A stretch of 64,000 nucleotides of DNA from Paraburkholderia hospita (lineage in GTDB: Bacteria > Pseudomonadota > Gammaproteobacteria > Burkholderiales > Burkholderiaceae), in contig NZ_CP026109.1 of NCBI RefSeq assembly GCF_002902965.1, positions 1-64,000 of the forward strand. The letters run 5' to 3'. The translations under genes and the position numbers were made by a program. The notes beneath the pieces were generated by a model. The model saw nothing but the letters and a program-made list of their open reading frames with translations. It made no database searches and was not told where the DNA came from. Shown piece after piece: positions 43,794-52,433 of the stretch. Each line of letters starts with the position of its first letter. The first letter of the stretch is position 1.

Positions 43794-43808
43794 GCACGAG
43801 ATGTGCCA
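43794..43808 (-). promoter_or_regulatory. Sigma-54 -24/-12 promoter of the flavoprotein gene
   Basis: On the minus strand TGGCACATCTCGTGC keeps TGGCAC and TGC at the obligatory GG-N10-GC spacing. It predicts a start near 43782, about 47 bases before the ATG at 43735, the same geometry as the msuE promoter. Confidence 0.75.
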
Positions 43809-44244
43809 TCGCGCTTACCTTCTCTGGACCTTGACGAATGGGCATGGCGAGGAGTTCTTGTTGCTGGGGATGAAGCAGTGTGCTTATGAGGTGCTGCTCT
43901 GGGAGCAGTGGAAGTTTTGCTGGGAATGGGTCGCATACTCTGAGCGAATGGACGTCATCATTGCCTACCGCCTTGACGTGACAGAACCCCAAAAAGACAC
44001 GGTCTATGCCGAGGCAGTCGATGACATGTTCAATGAGCGGCAACACCTGTTTCTCTCTTACAGACGACATTTTGGAACACCGCAATCTGCCGGATCTGCT
44101 CGCGCCGATCCATCAGAAAACCTGAAGATATCGATCAGGACTATGAGATTTCTTTGTCGACGCGCTTCTGCCATAGTTGTTGCAAGCAGTCGTGCTGCAG
44201 CATCGAATTGTCTGCGTGAATAGCAACCTATCAAAATTTCGACC
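43809..44244. other. Intergenic region between flavoprotein and DUF3422 genes
   Basis: Open frames of about 120-175 codons exist on both strands, but neither has a ribosome site or a recognisable family, and they overlap the sigma-54 promoter. I leave the region unassigned; it probably includes the upstream activator sites for that promoter. Confidence 0.4.
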
Positions 44245-45555
44245 ATGGACCACCCATTGCGCGCCACGCTGGCTGCGGAATTGCATGCTCGCCCCTTTCT
44301 GCGGCTGGCCGAATCTGTATCCCTCACCCACTACGCGATTTACACCGAGCACAATCCGTCGATACACGAGACTCTGTTACATACGTTGTGCCGGGACACA
44401 GGAATACCGATTCCAGCGGAAGGCGCCACGCATTGCTCCGTGCAGTCGCCGTGCGGATGGCATCTGAAGTGGGAACGTCACACCGAATTCTCCACGTTCA
44501 CGTTCGTCATCCCGCGCAAGGACAGCGACTATTTCAACGATGTTGCAACTGAGGGCATTCCCGCCAGCTGGTTCATGCAACTCGCTGGAAGCCGGTTCGT
44601 CGCGTCTCGTATGGAACTGCTGACGGGAGACGGCGCGCGCGCGGCGCGCGATGCGTTGCGTCAATGGATCGACGGGCCAATTCTAGTCGGCAGCAATGTG
44701 CTTGGCGGCGGTCAAGCGTTTTGCGACTGGTGCGTGCGGCCGGATGGCTTTATGCGCTTTCTCGTCATCGATGAGGGCTTTCGTGAGGAGCAGGGCGGCC
44801 GTCTGCTGCAGCGGCTGTATGAAATCGAGACGTATCGGATGATGGCGCTACTGGCACTGCCGATCGCGCGCAGGATGAGCCGCGATCTGGACGAGATTCA
44901 TTCTTCGCTTCAGTCGCTGATGCAGAGCATGGATGCGCAGGGCGCAGATGGCGACGACTCACAGCTGCTCGTCAAACTCACGCACCTCGCGGTTCGAGTT
45001 GAATCGCTTTCGGGGTCCGGCGGACGCTTTAGCGCGTCACGGGCCTACGAGAAACTGGTACTGGCACGCATTCAAGAGTTGAGAGAAGAGCGCATTGAGG
45101 GAATGCCGACGATCCTGGAGTTCATGGAGCGCCGCTTCGCGCCCGCGATGGAGACATGCCGCAGCGTCTGGGCCCGTCATGAACAGATCGCGGACCGAAT
45201 CGCACGCGCCGTCGATCTGTTGCGCACGCGGGTCAACCTCGCTCAGGAAAAGGACGTCACGCGCCTGCTCGTCGGCATGGAGCGGACGGCACGCAACCAG
45301 CTGCATTTGCAGCATGCTGTCGAAGGGCTGTCCGTTGCGGCAATCTCATACTATGTGCTTTCGTTGGCTGCTGCTGCGTTCAAGGCGTTGCACGTGCTGA
45401 GTCTTCCCATCGAGCCCGAGTTGGCCGAAGGCCTGGCGATCGGACCTGTCGTGCTTGCGGTGATCGCCATCACAAAGCGGACCCGGAGCCGGTTATTGAA
45501 GCGCAACGCGAGTGATGAAGAGCACGTCGCTCGTCCTTTGAATCAATCGATTTGA
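44245..45555 (+). CDS. DUF3422 family membrane-anchored protein
   Basis: A 436-residue DUF3422 protein: the N-terminal DHPLRATLAAELHARPFLRL is the family's signature, then HLKWERHTEFSTFTFVIPRK and a long helical region (ISRDLDEIHSSLQSL-type coils). The C-terminus has two membrane helices (VAAISYYVLSLAAAAFKAL and GLAIGPVVLAVIAITK). Function is unknown; members look like bacterial inner-membrane proteins with a large cytosolic coiled domain. There is no clear operon partner except a short frame just downstream. Confidence 0.85.
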   Translation: MDHPLRATLAAELHARPFLRLAESVSLTHYAIYTEHNPSIHETLLHTLCRDTGIPIPAEGATHCSVQSPCGWHLKWERHTEFSTFTFVIPRKDSDYFNDVATEGIPASWFMQLAGSRFVASRMELLTGDGARAARDALRQWIDGPILVGSNVLGGGQAFCDWCVRPDGFMRFLVIDEGFREEQGGRLLQRLYEIETYRMMALLALPIARRMSRDLDEIHSSLQSLMQSMDAQGADGDDSQLLVKLTHLAVRVESLSGSGGRFSASRAYEKLVLARIQELREERIEGMPTILEFMERRFAPAMETCRSVWARHEQIADRIARAVDLLRTRVNLAQEKDVTRLLVGMERTARNQLHLQHAVEGLSVAAISYYVLSLAAAAFKALHVLSLPIEPELAEGLAIGPVVLAVIAITKRTRSRLLKRNASDEEHVARPLNQSI

Positions 45556-45582
45556 AACCGCAGAACCTCAGGAGCAGCATCA

Positions 45583-45747
45583 ATGAATCACCCGAAAAGC
45601 AGCCAAGCGCAGGAACACATGCATCGCGATTCGAACCCCGCGAACGAAACCTATCAGCGGTCGTATCTTTCCGCGTTGAAGGAGCCGACCGTCTCGCTGG
45701 CCGCCACTCAAACGATCGACCCGATGTCGCGACGGCCGCGATTCTAG
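45583..45747 (+). CDS. Possible 54-residue protein
   Basis: A short frame (MNHPKSSQAQEHMHRDSNPA at the start) follows the DUF3422 gene by 27 bases and has CAGGAGCAG at good spacing. It is hydrophilic and without recognised motifs. It could be a real small gene of the same transcript. Confidence 0.3.
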   Translation: MNHPKSSQAQEHMHRDSNPANETYQRSYLSALKEPTVSLAATQTIDPMSRRPRF

Positions 45748-46221
45748 GCTACAACTGACAGAATATCTGTCACCCGAAGCTGCGCGTGATCAACGCGAGC
45801 GCTTCGATGAATGTGGACAGACCATCCTGTCTGTGTTGCTGCAGCACTCTCCGCAAGCACATTCGAGAGTTGACGTGAATTTAATTATAGAAATTATTGT
45901 TATAAGGATACCAAAGTAAATCGAAAGGGAGTTGATCCAGGATGGTCATCTCAAACCGGTGGTCGCTATGCAAGTTGGACACCCATCGACTGCGAAGCCG
46001 TAAACCAGCCGCCGGCTGCTTCAGCCTTCGCCCCGGGCACCGCACGCCGCATAGTTAGCCGGCGGGAACTCCCCTTTCGCTGACGGTCGGGTCGAACCAC
46101 CTTCGCGCGGAGTGGAAATGGGACCGTTCGATGAACACAGCTCAAACTGTCCACATTCCCATTCGCACCAGAACCCGGCAATTTCGCCCGCCCGGCTCCG
46201 CGCGCCCGAAACAGACGGGCA
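45748..46221. other. Intergenic region, AT-rich patch
   Basis: Bases 45875-45925 are AT-rich (TTTAATTATAGAAATTATTG) within otherwise GC-rich DNA. The sequence after 45940 has the feel of a Burkholderia dispersed repeat or IS end, but no inverted repeat or transposase text is visible, so I make no call. Confidence 0.35.
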
Positions 46222-46764
46222 TTACGTTTTCGCGTGATCGCGCCACGCGTGCGAGAAGCTGGATTCAGGGTGATCCACGAGAAAAACCGGCAGATCGGTA
46301 GCGGGCGGTTTCGCGGGAACGTCGAAGAACATTTCGCAAACCCACCCGCGATGGTACGAAGCGTGATTCACCAGATGCATGAACATCGCGCCACGTGACA
46401 TCGTCGAACGTTCCCCGGATATGAACGCGAACGACAGTTCTTCAGCCAGCGACGCGTCGGACTGCGCATCGGCCCAATGTTCAAACCACGTGTTCATGGC
46501 CTGATGCGCGCGACGCAGATCGCCCAGATCAGCGTGCACGATTACGTTACGCGTCGTGAAGCCATGCTCTTTGCGTTCGAGGTGCGCCCTCCAGATCAGA
46601 TCGATCACGTGAATATGGTTTAACGTGCCGATCATCGTCCTGAACAACGTCTGCCGAATTTTGACGACTTCATCGGGCGGCAATGCTTCGATGGAATCGT
46701 ATAGGACGTCGTCGGCCCAGGTCTTATACCGGGAAAACATCCGGGCGGTTTGCGTATTGAGCAT
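46222..46764 (-). CDS. DinB family protein
   Basis: A 180-residue four-helix-bundle protein of the DinB/DUF664 type: the start MLNTQTARMFSRYKTWADDV, the first metal-site histidine in GTLNHIHVIDLIWRAHLERK, and the second pair in MHLVNHASYHRGWVCEMFFD, giving the three-His site typical of these putative metal-dependent thiol transferases. The ATG at 46764 has GAGGAA upstream; the frame runs 85 codons further but that part lacks a better start. Confidence 0.82.
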   Translation of the reverse strand: MLNTQTARMFSRYKTWADDVLYDSIEALPPDEVVKIRQTLFRTMIGTLNHIHVIDLIWRAHLERKEHGFTTRNVIVHADLGDLRRAHQAMNTWFEHWADAQSDASLAEELSFAFISGERSTMSRGAMFMHLVNHASYHRGWVCEMFFDVPAKPPATDLPVFLVDHPESSFSHAWRDHAKT

Positions 46765-47286
46765 GGCTGTATTCCTCGACTGTTTACTGGCATCGCTTAG
46801 CACGTCCAGCGCCGCGTGACACGCGCCAGGCAACTGTTCACATATCAATTCCTGCGCATTCGACGAGCGGTCCACAATGGCGTCGCGAATTTTCACTGCC
46901 TGACTGAACGGCTCCTGCATGCGGCCTTCGCGCGCCATTGCAATGCGTCGCAGGCGACGCTCCGGCCCGATCAAGCCCGCCCTCAAACCGCGTGAATTCA
47001 CTGTATACAGATTATACAATAGGAAGCTTTATGGATCGCAAGATAGAGCGTCCACTGCTTTTCCATGGCCGTCTCCAGGTTGGTTTGACTGCCTGCGCGT
47101 AGACCGACCGTGAAGACTCCCCCAGATCACGCCCACTTCCGGAAGGTGATGCGTCGCCGCGGCATGTAACAATTCCCTTGTTAAGTCGATCGGACTTCGC
47201 CTGTTCAGGCGAGTAGAAAGCATATCGTCACGATCGTCGCATTTGAACCGTTGTATGCGCAATGAATCGTGAGACTCCCAAGCCTG
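46765..47286. other. Upstream region of dinB with a GntR-like dyad
   Basis: It contains TGTATA-CAGAT-TATACA at 47002-47018, a perfect 6-bp dyad of the sort bound by GntR/FadR-type regulators. It lies 240 bases upstream of the dinB start. No supported gene lies here, although the frame upstream of dinB stays open. Confidence 0.35.
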
Positions 47287-47588
47287 CTATCCATGCTTCG
47301 CCAGGAAAGTTTTTCTGCAGATGGCGGGCCGCGTACAGGCTACCGGTTCGCGGCAAGGCTCCTCACGAAGTTTGACAGATGATCGCGCTGCGCCGGCATG
47401 TTCTGCGGACACTCCAACATCTGCTTTTCGGTCATCGTGCCCGGACACTACGCGAACGCGTTGAGCATCCTCTTCAGACACTCATACGCGGCAGACGCGA
47501 AGCTGAGCATCGAATGCGGGCCTGGAATCGGTCCGTCGACCTCGACGTCCGTGCTGACATAGATCTCAGTTTTGGGTTTGTCGCTCAT
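47287..47588 (-). pseudogene. Relic of a plasmid exonuclease gene
   Basis: The frame from the ATG at 47588 reads [20 protein letters not shown] and [16 protein letters not shown]. This is the start of the 3'-5' exonuclease-like proteins (the DVEVDG acidic site) paired with Toprim primases on plasmids. It then loses similarity and stops; later text in another frame (FVRSLAANR) still resembles the family. The rest is gone. Its ATG overlaps the primase stop as ATGA, the remains of an operon. Confidence 0.6.
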
Positions 47589-48286
47589 CGTATGCTCGTT
47601 TCGTCGCCGGCAGCTATTCGGTCACGAAGCCAGCGTGTCACGGCGGCAGGTCCGCGTTTGGCTAGCGCCGTGTTCCAATCTTTACAGCGAGGGGGAGGTA
47701 ACAGGCGAAACACAGTTGCCTCGGACAGCAGTTGCATGTAGCGCTCCGCCTCGCGATCGCCGGGCGCGTTCGCATCGAAACCGAGTCACACGACACGCTG
47801 CGCGCAAGTCTGGGGCAACCAGGGAGCCCAACGTCCGATGGTGGCAACACCGGGCCAGCCGCAGACTGCGAGCGAGAGTGCATCGAAGATGCCCTCGACC
47901 AGAATGAGGCGTCTGGCATGCCAGCCATCGCCGACACAGGCCACCCCGCCGCTGCGACCGACCGTCAGCATCTTGTTCTGGCCCCGCACGGTGGTGAGAT
48001 AGCGGCCGTGCACCGACGACAGTGTGCCCTCATGGTCATACAGGCCGACCAGTACGGCAGCCCGGCCGTCCCAATCGGGATCGAAGCGCATCCCGGCGGC
48101 GTCTGCGATATCGAGGGGGATGCCGCGACGCTCGACATACGCTTGACCGGGCGTGCCAGCGAGGGAAATCGCGCGCGCAATGCGCTCGTCCGGCAATTCG
48201 CCGGACAGCGGCATTTGCAGGTGATTGTTGCATCCGAACCAACCCATGGCAGTATTTATCGTGCGGCTCGCAAACGGGAACTGCAA
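47585..48286 (-). pseudogene. Toprim primase-like gene, truncated with in-frame stop
   Basis: The text begins within the gene (LPDERIARAISLAGTPGQAY, ERRGIPLDIADAAGMRFD), carries the Toprim core LILVEGIFDALSLAVCGWPG, reaches a TGA at 47786, and continues in the same frame with GFDANAPGDREAERYMQLL (the DxNxxGD acidic motif) to KDWNTALAKRGPAAVTRWL and its natural stop. The N-terminal zinc-binding part is missing. It was a plasmid/phage-type primase; one nonsense codon and the lost N-terminus inactivate it. Confidence 0.75.
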
Positions 48287-49339
48287 GCGGCTAAGGTCTA
48301 AAACCTGAGTCTAGTCTAAACGCCGTCGTTATCCGTGCGCCGGCAAGCGCGTCGCGAACACAAAGTGGCTGACGAACCGACGTCCCTCTTTCAGCCTAGG
48401 CAACAGCCGTCGTGTCCGTCGCGCTCGAAATTCCAGTCGATAACCTGCACGACAGCGCTAGCGCAATGAAGACCCCTGACTGAGCAACGCGCGCACATGA
48501 ACAAATCCCCGACGCAATGAAACCTGTTTTAAGCTGCCATTCATTGACGCAACCCTTTCATAGCCACGCGCGTTAAGGCTGCCGCGACCTGCGCCTTATC
48601 ACAGCAAACTCCTGAGTCGGGCGTCGCGTGATGGAAAGGGCGAAATTCGTATGCTGATCGGCCATGGCAAAGCTACGCATGTGGACTTGTCGACTTTCGA
48701 TCACTCAGACCGGTCATTTGTCGCATGTAGCGTTCGGACGGCAATCCCCTGCAAAGATCAACGGGAAAAATCGGCCATGAAGGGACATTTACTCTCGCCC
48801 AGGCGAAGCCGCTTCAGCGCGGCTCGTCCCTATCCAAAAGCGGCCGCTCGCGGCGGATCGTTTTTTCTCCAGACAGCCGGCGCCGTTTCCCGATCGCGGC
48901 GGATGCGCCTCCCTGACTGACCCAGCCAGGACCGAGTTGTATCCATGGCGCCACTCCTTGCATAATCCTGCTCCCAGGATAGTCCACACTCGCGCCAGCG
49001 CCAGGACTTTTGCGGACCTTCCCCGACAAACATCCTTAACAAGCGATGATTTCACGGGAGACCCGTGGTAGCCCGTGTTGAACAGTGTGTCGGTCGGTGT
49101 AGTTGTAGTCTAGTGTGCAGCGCCGACGATTCCGACCAGTCGGAAAATGCAAGGAGACCGCAACGTCGCTGGATGATGACCATAGGCTCAGAGGCTCCCG
49201 CCATGCCGTGCTTAACCCGTTCTGGCTTGGTACGCTTCGAAGTGACGGCCTGACACAACGGATGCCGACGATGGTCGACGGGATTTTTGAAGGCGTTCAG
49301 ATCACCTCACCTCCTTTATCTATCTATCAAGTGCAAGCG
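48287..49339. other. 1-kb intergenic region before PucR gene
   Basis: No frame here has both a ribosome site and protein-like text. The first part marks the point where the primase gene was truncated. No tRNA, IS ends or strong terminators were seen. Confidence 0.4.
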
Positions 49340-50791
49340 ATGATTACCGTGCAGGAGTTGCTCGATACCGAATCCCTGAAACTAACGGCTCTTGCTGGCT
49401 TGTCCGGACTGACGCGGACAATCACTTGGGCCCATGCCGTTGACCTTCCCGATCCCTGGAGATGGATTGCCGCCGGCAATCTGGTCATGACGACGGGTCT
49501 AGGCGTGCCGCGTAATGCTTCGGACCAGATTGTCTGGCTGGAGAAGTTGGCCCATAGCAATGCAAGTGCATTAGTCGTCGCGCGCCAGGCCGACGCGCCG
49601 GAACTGTCACGCGAGATGCTGGAAGCGGCAGACCGTCTTATGTTCCCTGTACTGGCAGGGAGCTTCGAGCTTGAATTCGTGCAGTTGTCGAAGCATGTGA
49701 TCGAAAGTGTGCTACAAGCCCAGCGCGACCGTTTCAGAGCCAGCGAACAACTGTTCGAGACTTATGCGACCGCACTGCGCGAAGTGCCAGACATGGCCGG
49801 ACGACTGACTGTCCTATCGGATCGGTTGCGGCTCGGGCTGGCAATCGAAGATGCTCGCAGCGGCTCGATCATCGTTTCCTCGAGCCCCTTGCCATCGTCC
49901 GATGAGACCGACCTGGTTTCTGTAGACCGCGTCGCTATCGGCGGCCGAGCGAGGGCGAATCTGGTCATTCGTCGCCGAGACGCGCAAGCTTTGCAGGATC
50001 CGCTGCTGGTGCGCTCTCTTCTCGGGCTGCTCGAGATCGAGCTGGAGCGGATGATGATCGACCGCGACAACCTGCGAAAAGAAGGCGCGGCAGTCTTGCG
50101 CAGCCTGTTGAAGGGGGAGGCCGAGTTTTCCTTTCGTCCCATGCTGGAGCGCCGCGGCTTAACGGGCACGCTCGTTGTGCTCGCGGTCTCTCCCGGAAAG
50201 CATGGGCGATGGAGCGTAGCCGAAATCCACCACGCGCCACCTTTGCACGCCCGCACACCGTTGCTGCTCGAAGACGACGTACTGCTCGCGCTGGTTCAGG
50301 ATCACGCGGACACGCTGGAATGCCTGCGGTTCGACTTGGGCGAGGGCGCCGTGGTCGGCACCAGTGGGCCGGTCACGGAGGCAGCCGGCTTTCGCGAGAG
50401 CGTGCGCCAGGCGCGCCTGGCGCTGGCACAGGCACGTGAAGTCGGAACCAGTCTAGTGCGCTATGGAGAAATCGAGACCGGCTACATCACGATGCCGAGG
50501 TCACTTGCCGAAGCGAGCGCGTTAGTTGGCCGCTATCTCGGTCCCGTGATCGAGTACGACCGCGTCCACGGTACCGCTCTGCTCTCGACGCTTATGACGT
50601 TTCTCGAGAACGACGGTAACTGGAAATCCACTGCCTTCGACCTGTCGATTCATCGCCAGACCCTTGTCTACCGCCTGAAACACATCGAGCAGCTGACCGG
50701 CGTCAAACCGAACACAACCGACGGAATCACGCGGTTGTGGCTGGCCCTTCAGGCTGGAAAGGCTGCCAATCTGTTGTCTGATGCCCTTTGA
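49340..50791 (+). CDS. PucR family transcriptional regulator
   Basis: A 483-residue PucR-type activator. The N-terminal PucR domain starts MITVQELLDTESLKLTALAG and has TRTITWAHAVDLPDPWRWIA and LVMTTGLG. A GGDEF-like middle follows, and the C-terminal PucR HTH is in NWKSTAFDLSIHRQTLVYRL and KHIEQLTG. The frame extends upstream to 49115 and other starts (49262) are possible, but the ATG at 49340 matches the family. It probably controls the permease-oxidase genes that follow in the same direction. Confidence 0.85.
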   Translation: MITVQELLDTESLKLTALAGLSGLTRTITWAHAVDLPDPWRWIAAGNLVMTTGLGVPRNASDQIVWLEKLAHSNASALVVARQADAPELSREMLEAADRLMFPVLAGSFELEFVQLSKHVIESVLQAQRDRFRASEQLFETYATALREVPDMAGRLTVLSDRLRLGLAIEDARSGSIIVSSSPLPSSDETDLVSVDRVAIGGRARANLVIRRRDAQALQDPLLVRSLLGLLEIELERMMIDRDNLRKEGAAVLRSLLKGEAEFSFRPMLERRGLTGTLVVLAVSPGKHGRWSVAEIHHAPPLHARTPLLLEDDVLLALVQDHADTLECLRFDLGEGAVVGTSGPVTEAAGFRESVRQARLALAQAREVGTSLVRYGEIETGYITMPRSLAEASALVGRYLGPVIEYDRVHGTALLSTLMTFLENDGNWKSTAFDLSIHRQTLVYRLKHIEQLTGVKPNTTDGITRLWLALQAGKAANLLSDAL

Positions 50792-50808
50792 AATCATCAG
50801 ATGGATAA

Positions 50809-50824
50809 TCATACATTTGTATGA
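50809..50824. promoter_or_regulatory. Dyad upstream of permease gene
   Basis: TCATACATTTGTATGA is a perfect 7-bp inverted repeat around two bases, between the PucR gene and the permease. It is a candidate operator for the PucR protein. Confidence 0.5.
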
Positions 50825-50924
50825 GAACCGTCCCTCAAGACGACATTTTGCGCATAGCCTGGCCCGCGCGTTTTGCTTTTAATGGAGGTAACAAAAGACA
50901 AACTTCGTTTCCAGGAGACAACCA

Positions 50925-52325
50925 ATGCCTATCCAGACGGAGCTCGATCCGCGGCTGAAACACGCTCTGAAAACCCGGCATATCAGTATGCTGGCGCTCG
51001 GAGGCGTGATCGGAGCAGGCTTGTTCGTAGGCTCTAGCGCAGTCATTGCGTCGACCGGACCCGGCGCGTTCATCACCTACGGCATCACCGGGTTGATCGT
51101 CGCCCTGATCATGCGCATGTTGGGCGAAATGGCAGCGGCTCATCCCATGAAAGGTTCATTTGTCGACTACGCGCGCCTCGCTTACGGCGATGTCGCCGGC
51201 TATGCGATGGGATGGCTGTACTGGTATTTCTGGGTGATCGTGATCGGGTTCGAGGCCGTCGTGGGCGGGCAAACCATCCATGCATGGTTTCCCACCGTTC
51301 CCGTCTGGATCATCTCGCTAGGGCTGATGGTGATGATGACGGCGCTCAATCTGTTGTCCGTCAAATCGTTCGGCGAAGCTGAATACTGGTTCGCGGGCGT
51401 CAAGATCGTAGCTATTGCCGCTTTCCTCATCATCGCGGGAGCCTACGTCTTCCACGTCTGGCCAGGATCGACAGCAACGTTCTCCAATCTGACCGCACAC
51501 GGTGGCTTCTTTCCCAAAGGGGTGGGAAAGCTGTTCACGGGCGTCGTGGTCGTGATCTTCTCCATGACAGGTGTGGAAGTAGCGACCATCGCTGCCGCCG
51601 AATCCGAGCATCCCGAGCGCAACGTTCGCCGTGCAGTCAACACGGTAATGGCCCGCATCCTGATCTTTTTCGTTCTTTCAGCGTTCTTCATTGTTGTTGC
51701 TCAGCCGTGGACGGACATCGTGCCAGGCAAATCCCCGTTCGTGGCGACGCTCGAGAAGATCGGCATCCCGGGCGCCGCCACCGTATTGACAGCAGTCATC
51801 CTGGTGGCCGTGCTGTCCGTGCTCAACGCTGGACTTTATACATCGTCGCGTCTGCTCCTGGTCCTCAGTTCGAACGACGAGGCACCGAAGTGGGTGGGAC
51901 GTGTCAATGCACGTGGCGTACCTGCCCGGGGAGTCATCGCTTCGACACTCGTCGGTTATGGCTGTGTGGTGATCGCGGCACTCTGGCCCGACACGGTCTT
52001 CCTGTTCCTGATCAACTCGTCGGGTGCGGTGTTTCTGTTCGTCTACCTGATGATCTGCCTGTCACAACTCAAGCTGAGGAGCGAATGGGAACGTCGGGGC
52101 GTGCTGAAGCTCCGGATGTGGGGCCATCCGTGGCTGCCGCTCCTCGTGACCATCACCATCGTCGCCGTGCTGGTAAGTATGGCGCTAGATCCGAAGAGCC
52201 AGATCAGCCTTCTGCAAAGCGTCGTTGCCCTGATCGTCATCCTGGCCTCCTACCCGGTGTTCTGCGTCAAGAGCAAGCGAAAGCAGGTGCGGACAGCGAC
52301 ACCATCGGCGGCAAATCGCACGTGA
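50925..52325 (+). CDS. Amino acid/GABA permease, APC family
   Basis: A 466-residue, about twelve-helix inner-membrane transporter. The amino-acid permease signature is at the N-terminus (LKHALKTRHISMLALGGVIG, AGLFVGSS), followed by MKGSFVDYARLAYGDVAGYA and FSMTGVEVATIAAAESEHPE, as in GabP-like permeases. A long leader with GGAG precedes the ATG. With the FAD oxidase, cupin and binding protein downstream it suggests uptake and oxidation of an amine or amino acid such as GABA or a gamma-glutamyl amine. Confidence 0.88.
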   Translation: MPIQTELDPRLKHALKTRHISMLALGGVIGAGLFVGSSAVIASTGPGAFITYGITGLIVALIMRMLGEMAAAHPMKGSFVDYARLAYGDVAGYAMGWLYWYFWVIVIGFEAVVGGQTIHAWFPTVPVWIISLGLMVMMTALNLLSVKSFGEAEYWFAGVKIVAIAAFLIIAGAYVFHVWPGSTATFSNLTAHGGFFPKGVGKLFTGVVVVIFSMTGVEVATIAAAESEHPERNVRRAVNTVMARILIFFVLSAFFIVVAQPWTDIVPGKSPFVATLEKIGIPGAATVLTAVILVAVLSVLNAGLYTSSRLLLVLSSNDEAPKWVGRVNARGVPARGVIASTLVGYGCVVIAALWPDTVFLFLINSSGAVFLFVYLMICLSQLKLRSEWERRGVLKLRMWGHPWLPLLVTITIVAVLVSMALDPKSQISLLQSVVALIVILASYPVFCVKSKRKQVRTATPSAANRT

Positions 52326-52433
52326 CGTCGGAATCGACAGGTCTACATACGCCTCGCGTCTTCACGGTAATCGTCGCAGCGGGAAATATCCCCGAATCGC
52401 ATGAACAAGAATCTGGATTGGTAGGAGAGACGG

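Noticed and set aside
43696-44223. 175-codon plus-strand frame between the flavoprotein and DUF3422 genes
   Set aside because: It begins inside the opposite gene, has no ribosome site or family and overlaps a good sigma-54 promoter on the other strand.
45940-46220. Possible IS end or dispersed repeat
   Set aside because: It looked familiar as Burkholderia repeated DNA, but there is no inverted repeat, target duplication or transposase text to support a call.
46222-47019. Longer 265-residue version of the DinB protein
   Set aside because: The ATG at 46764 has GAGGAA at good spacing and gives the usual family length; the upstream extension lacks any family match.
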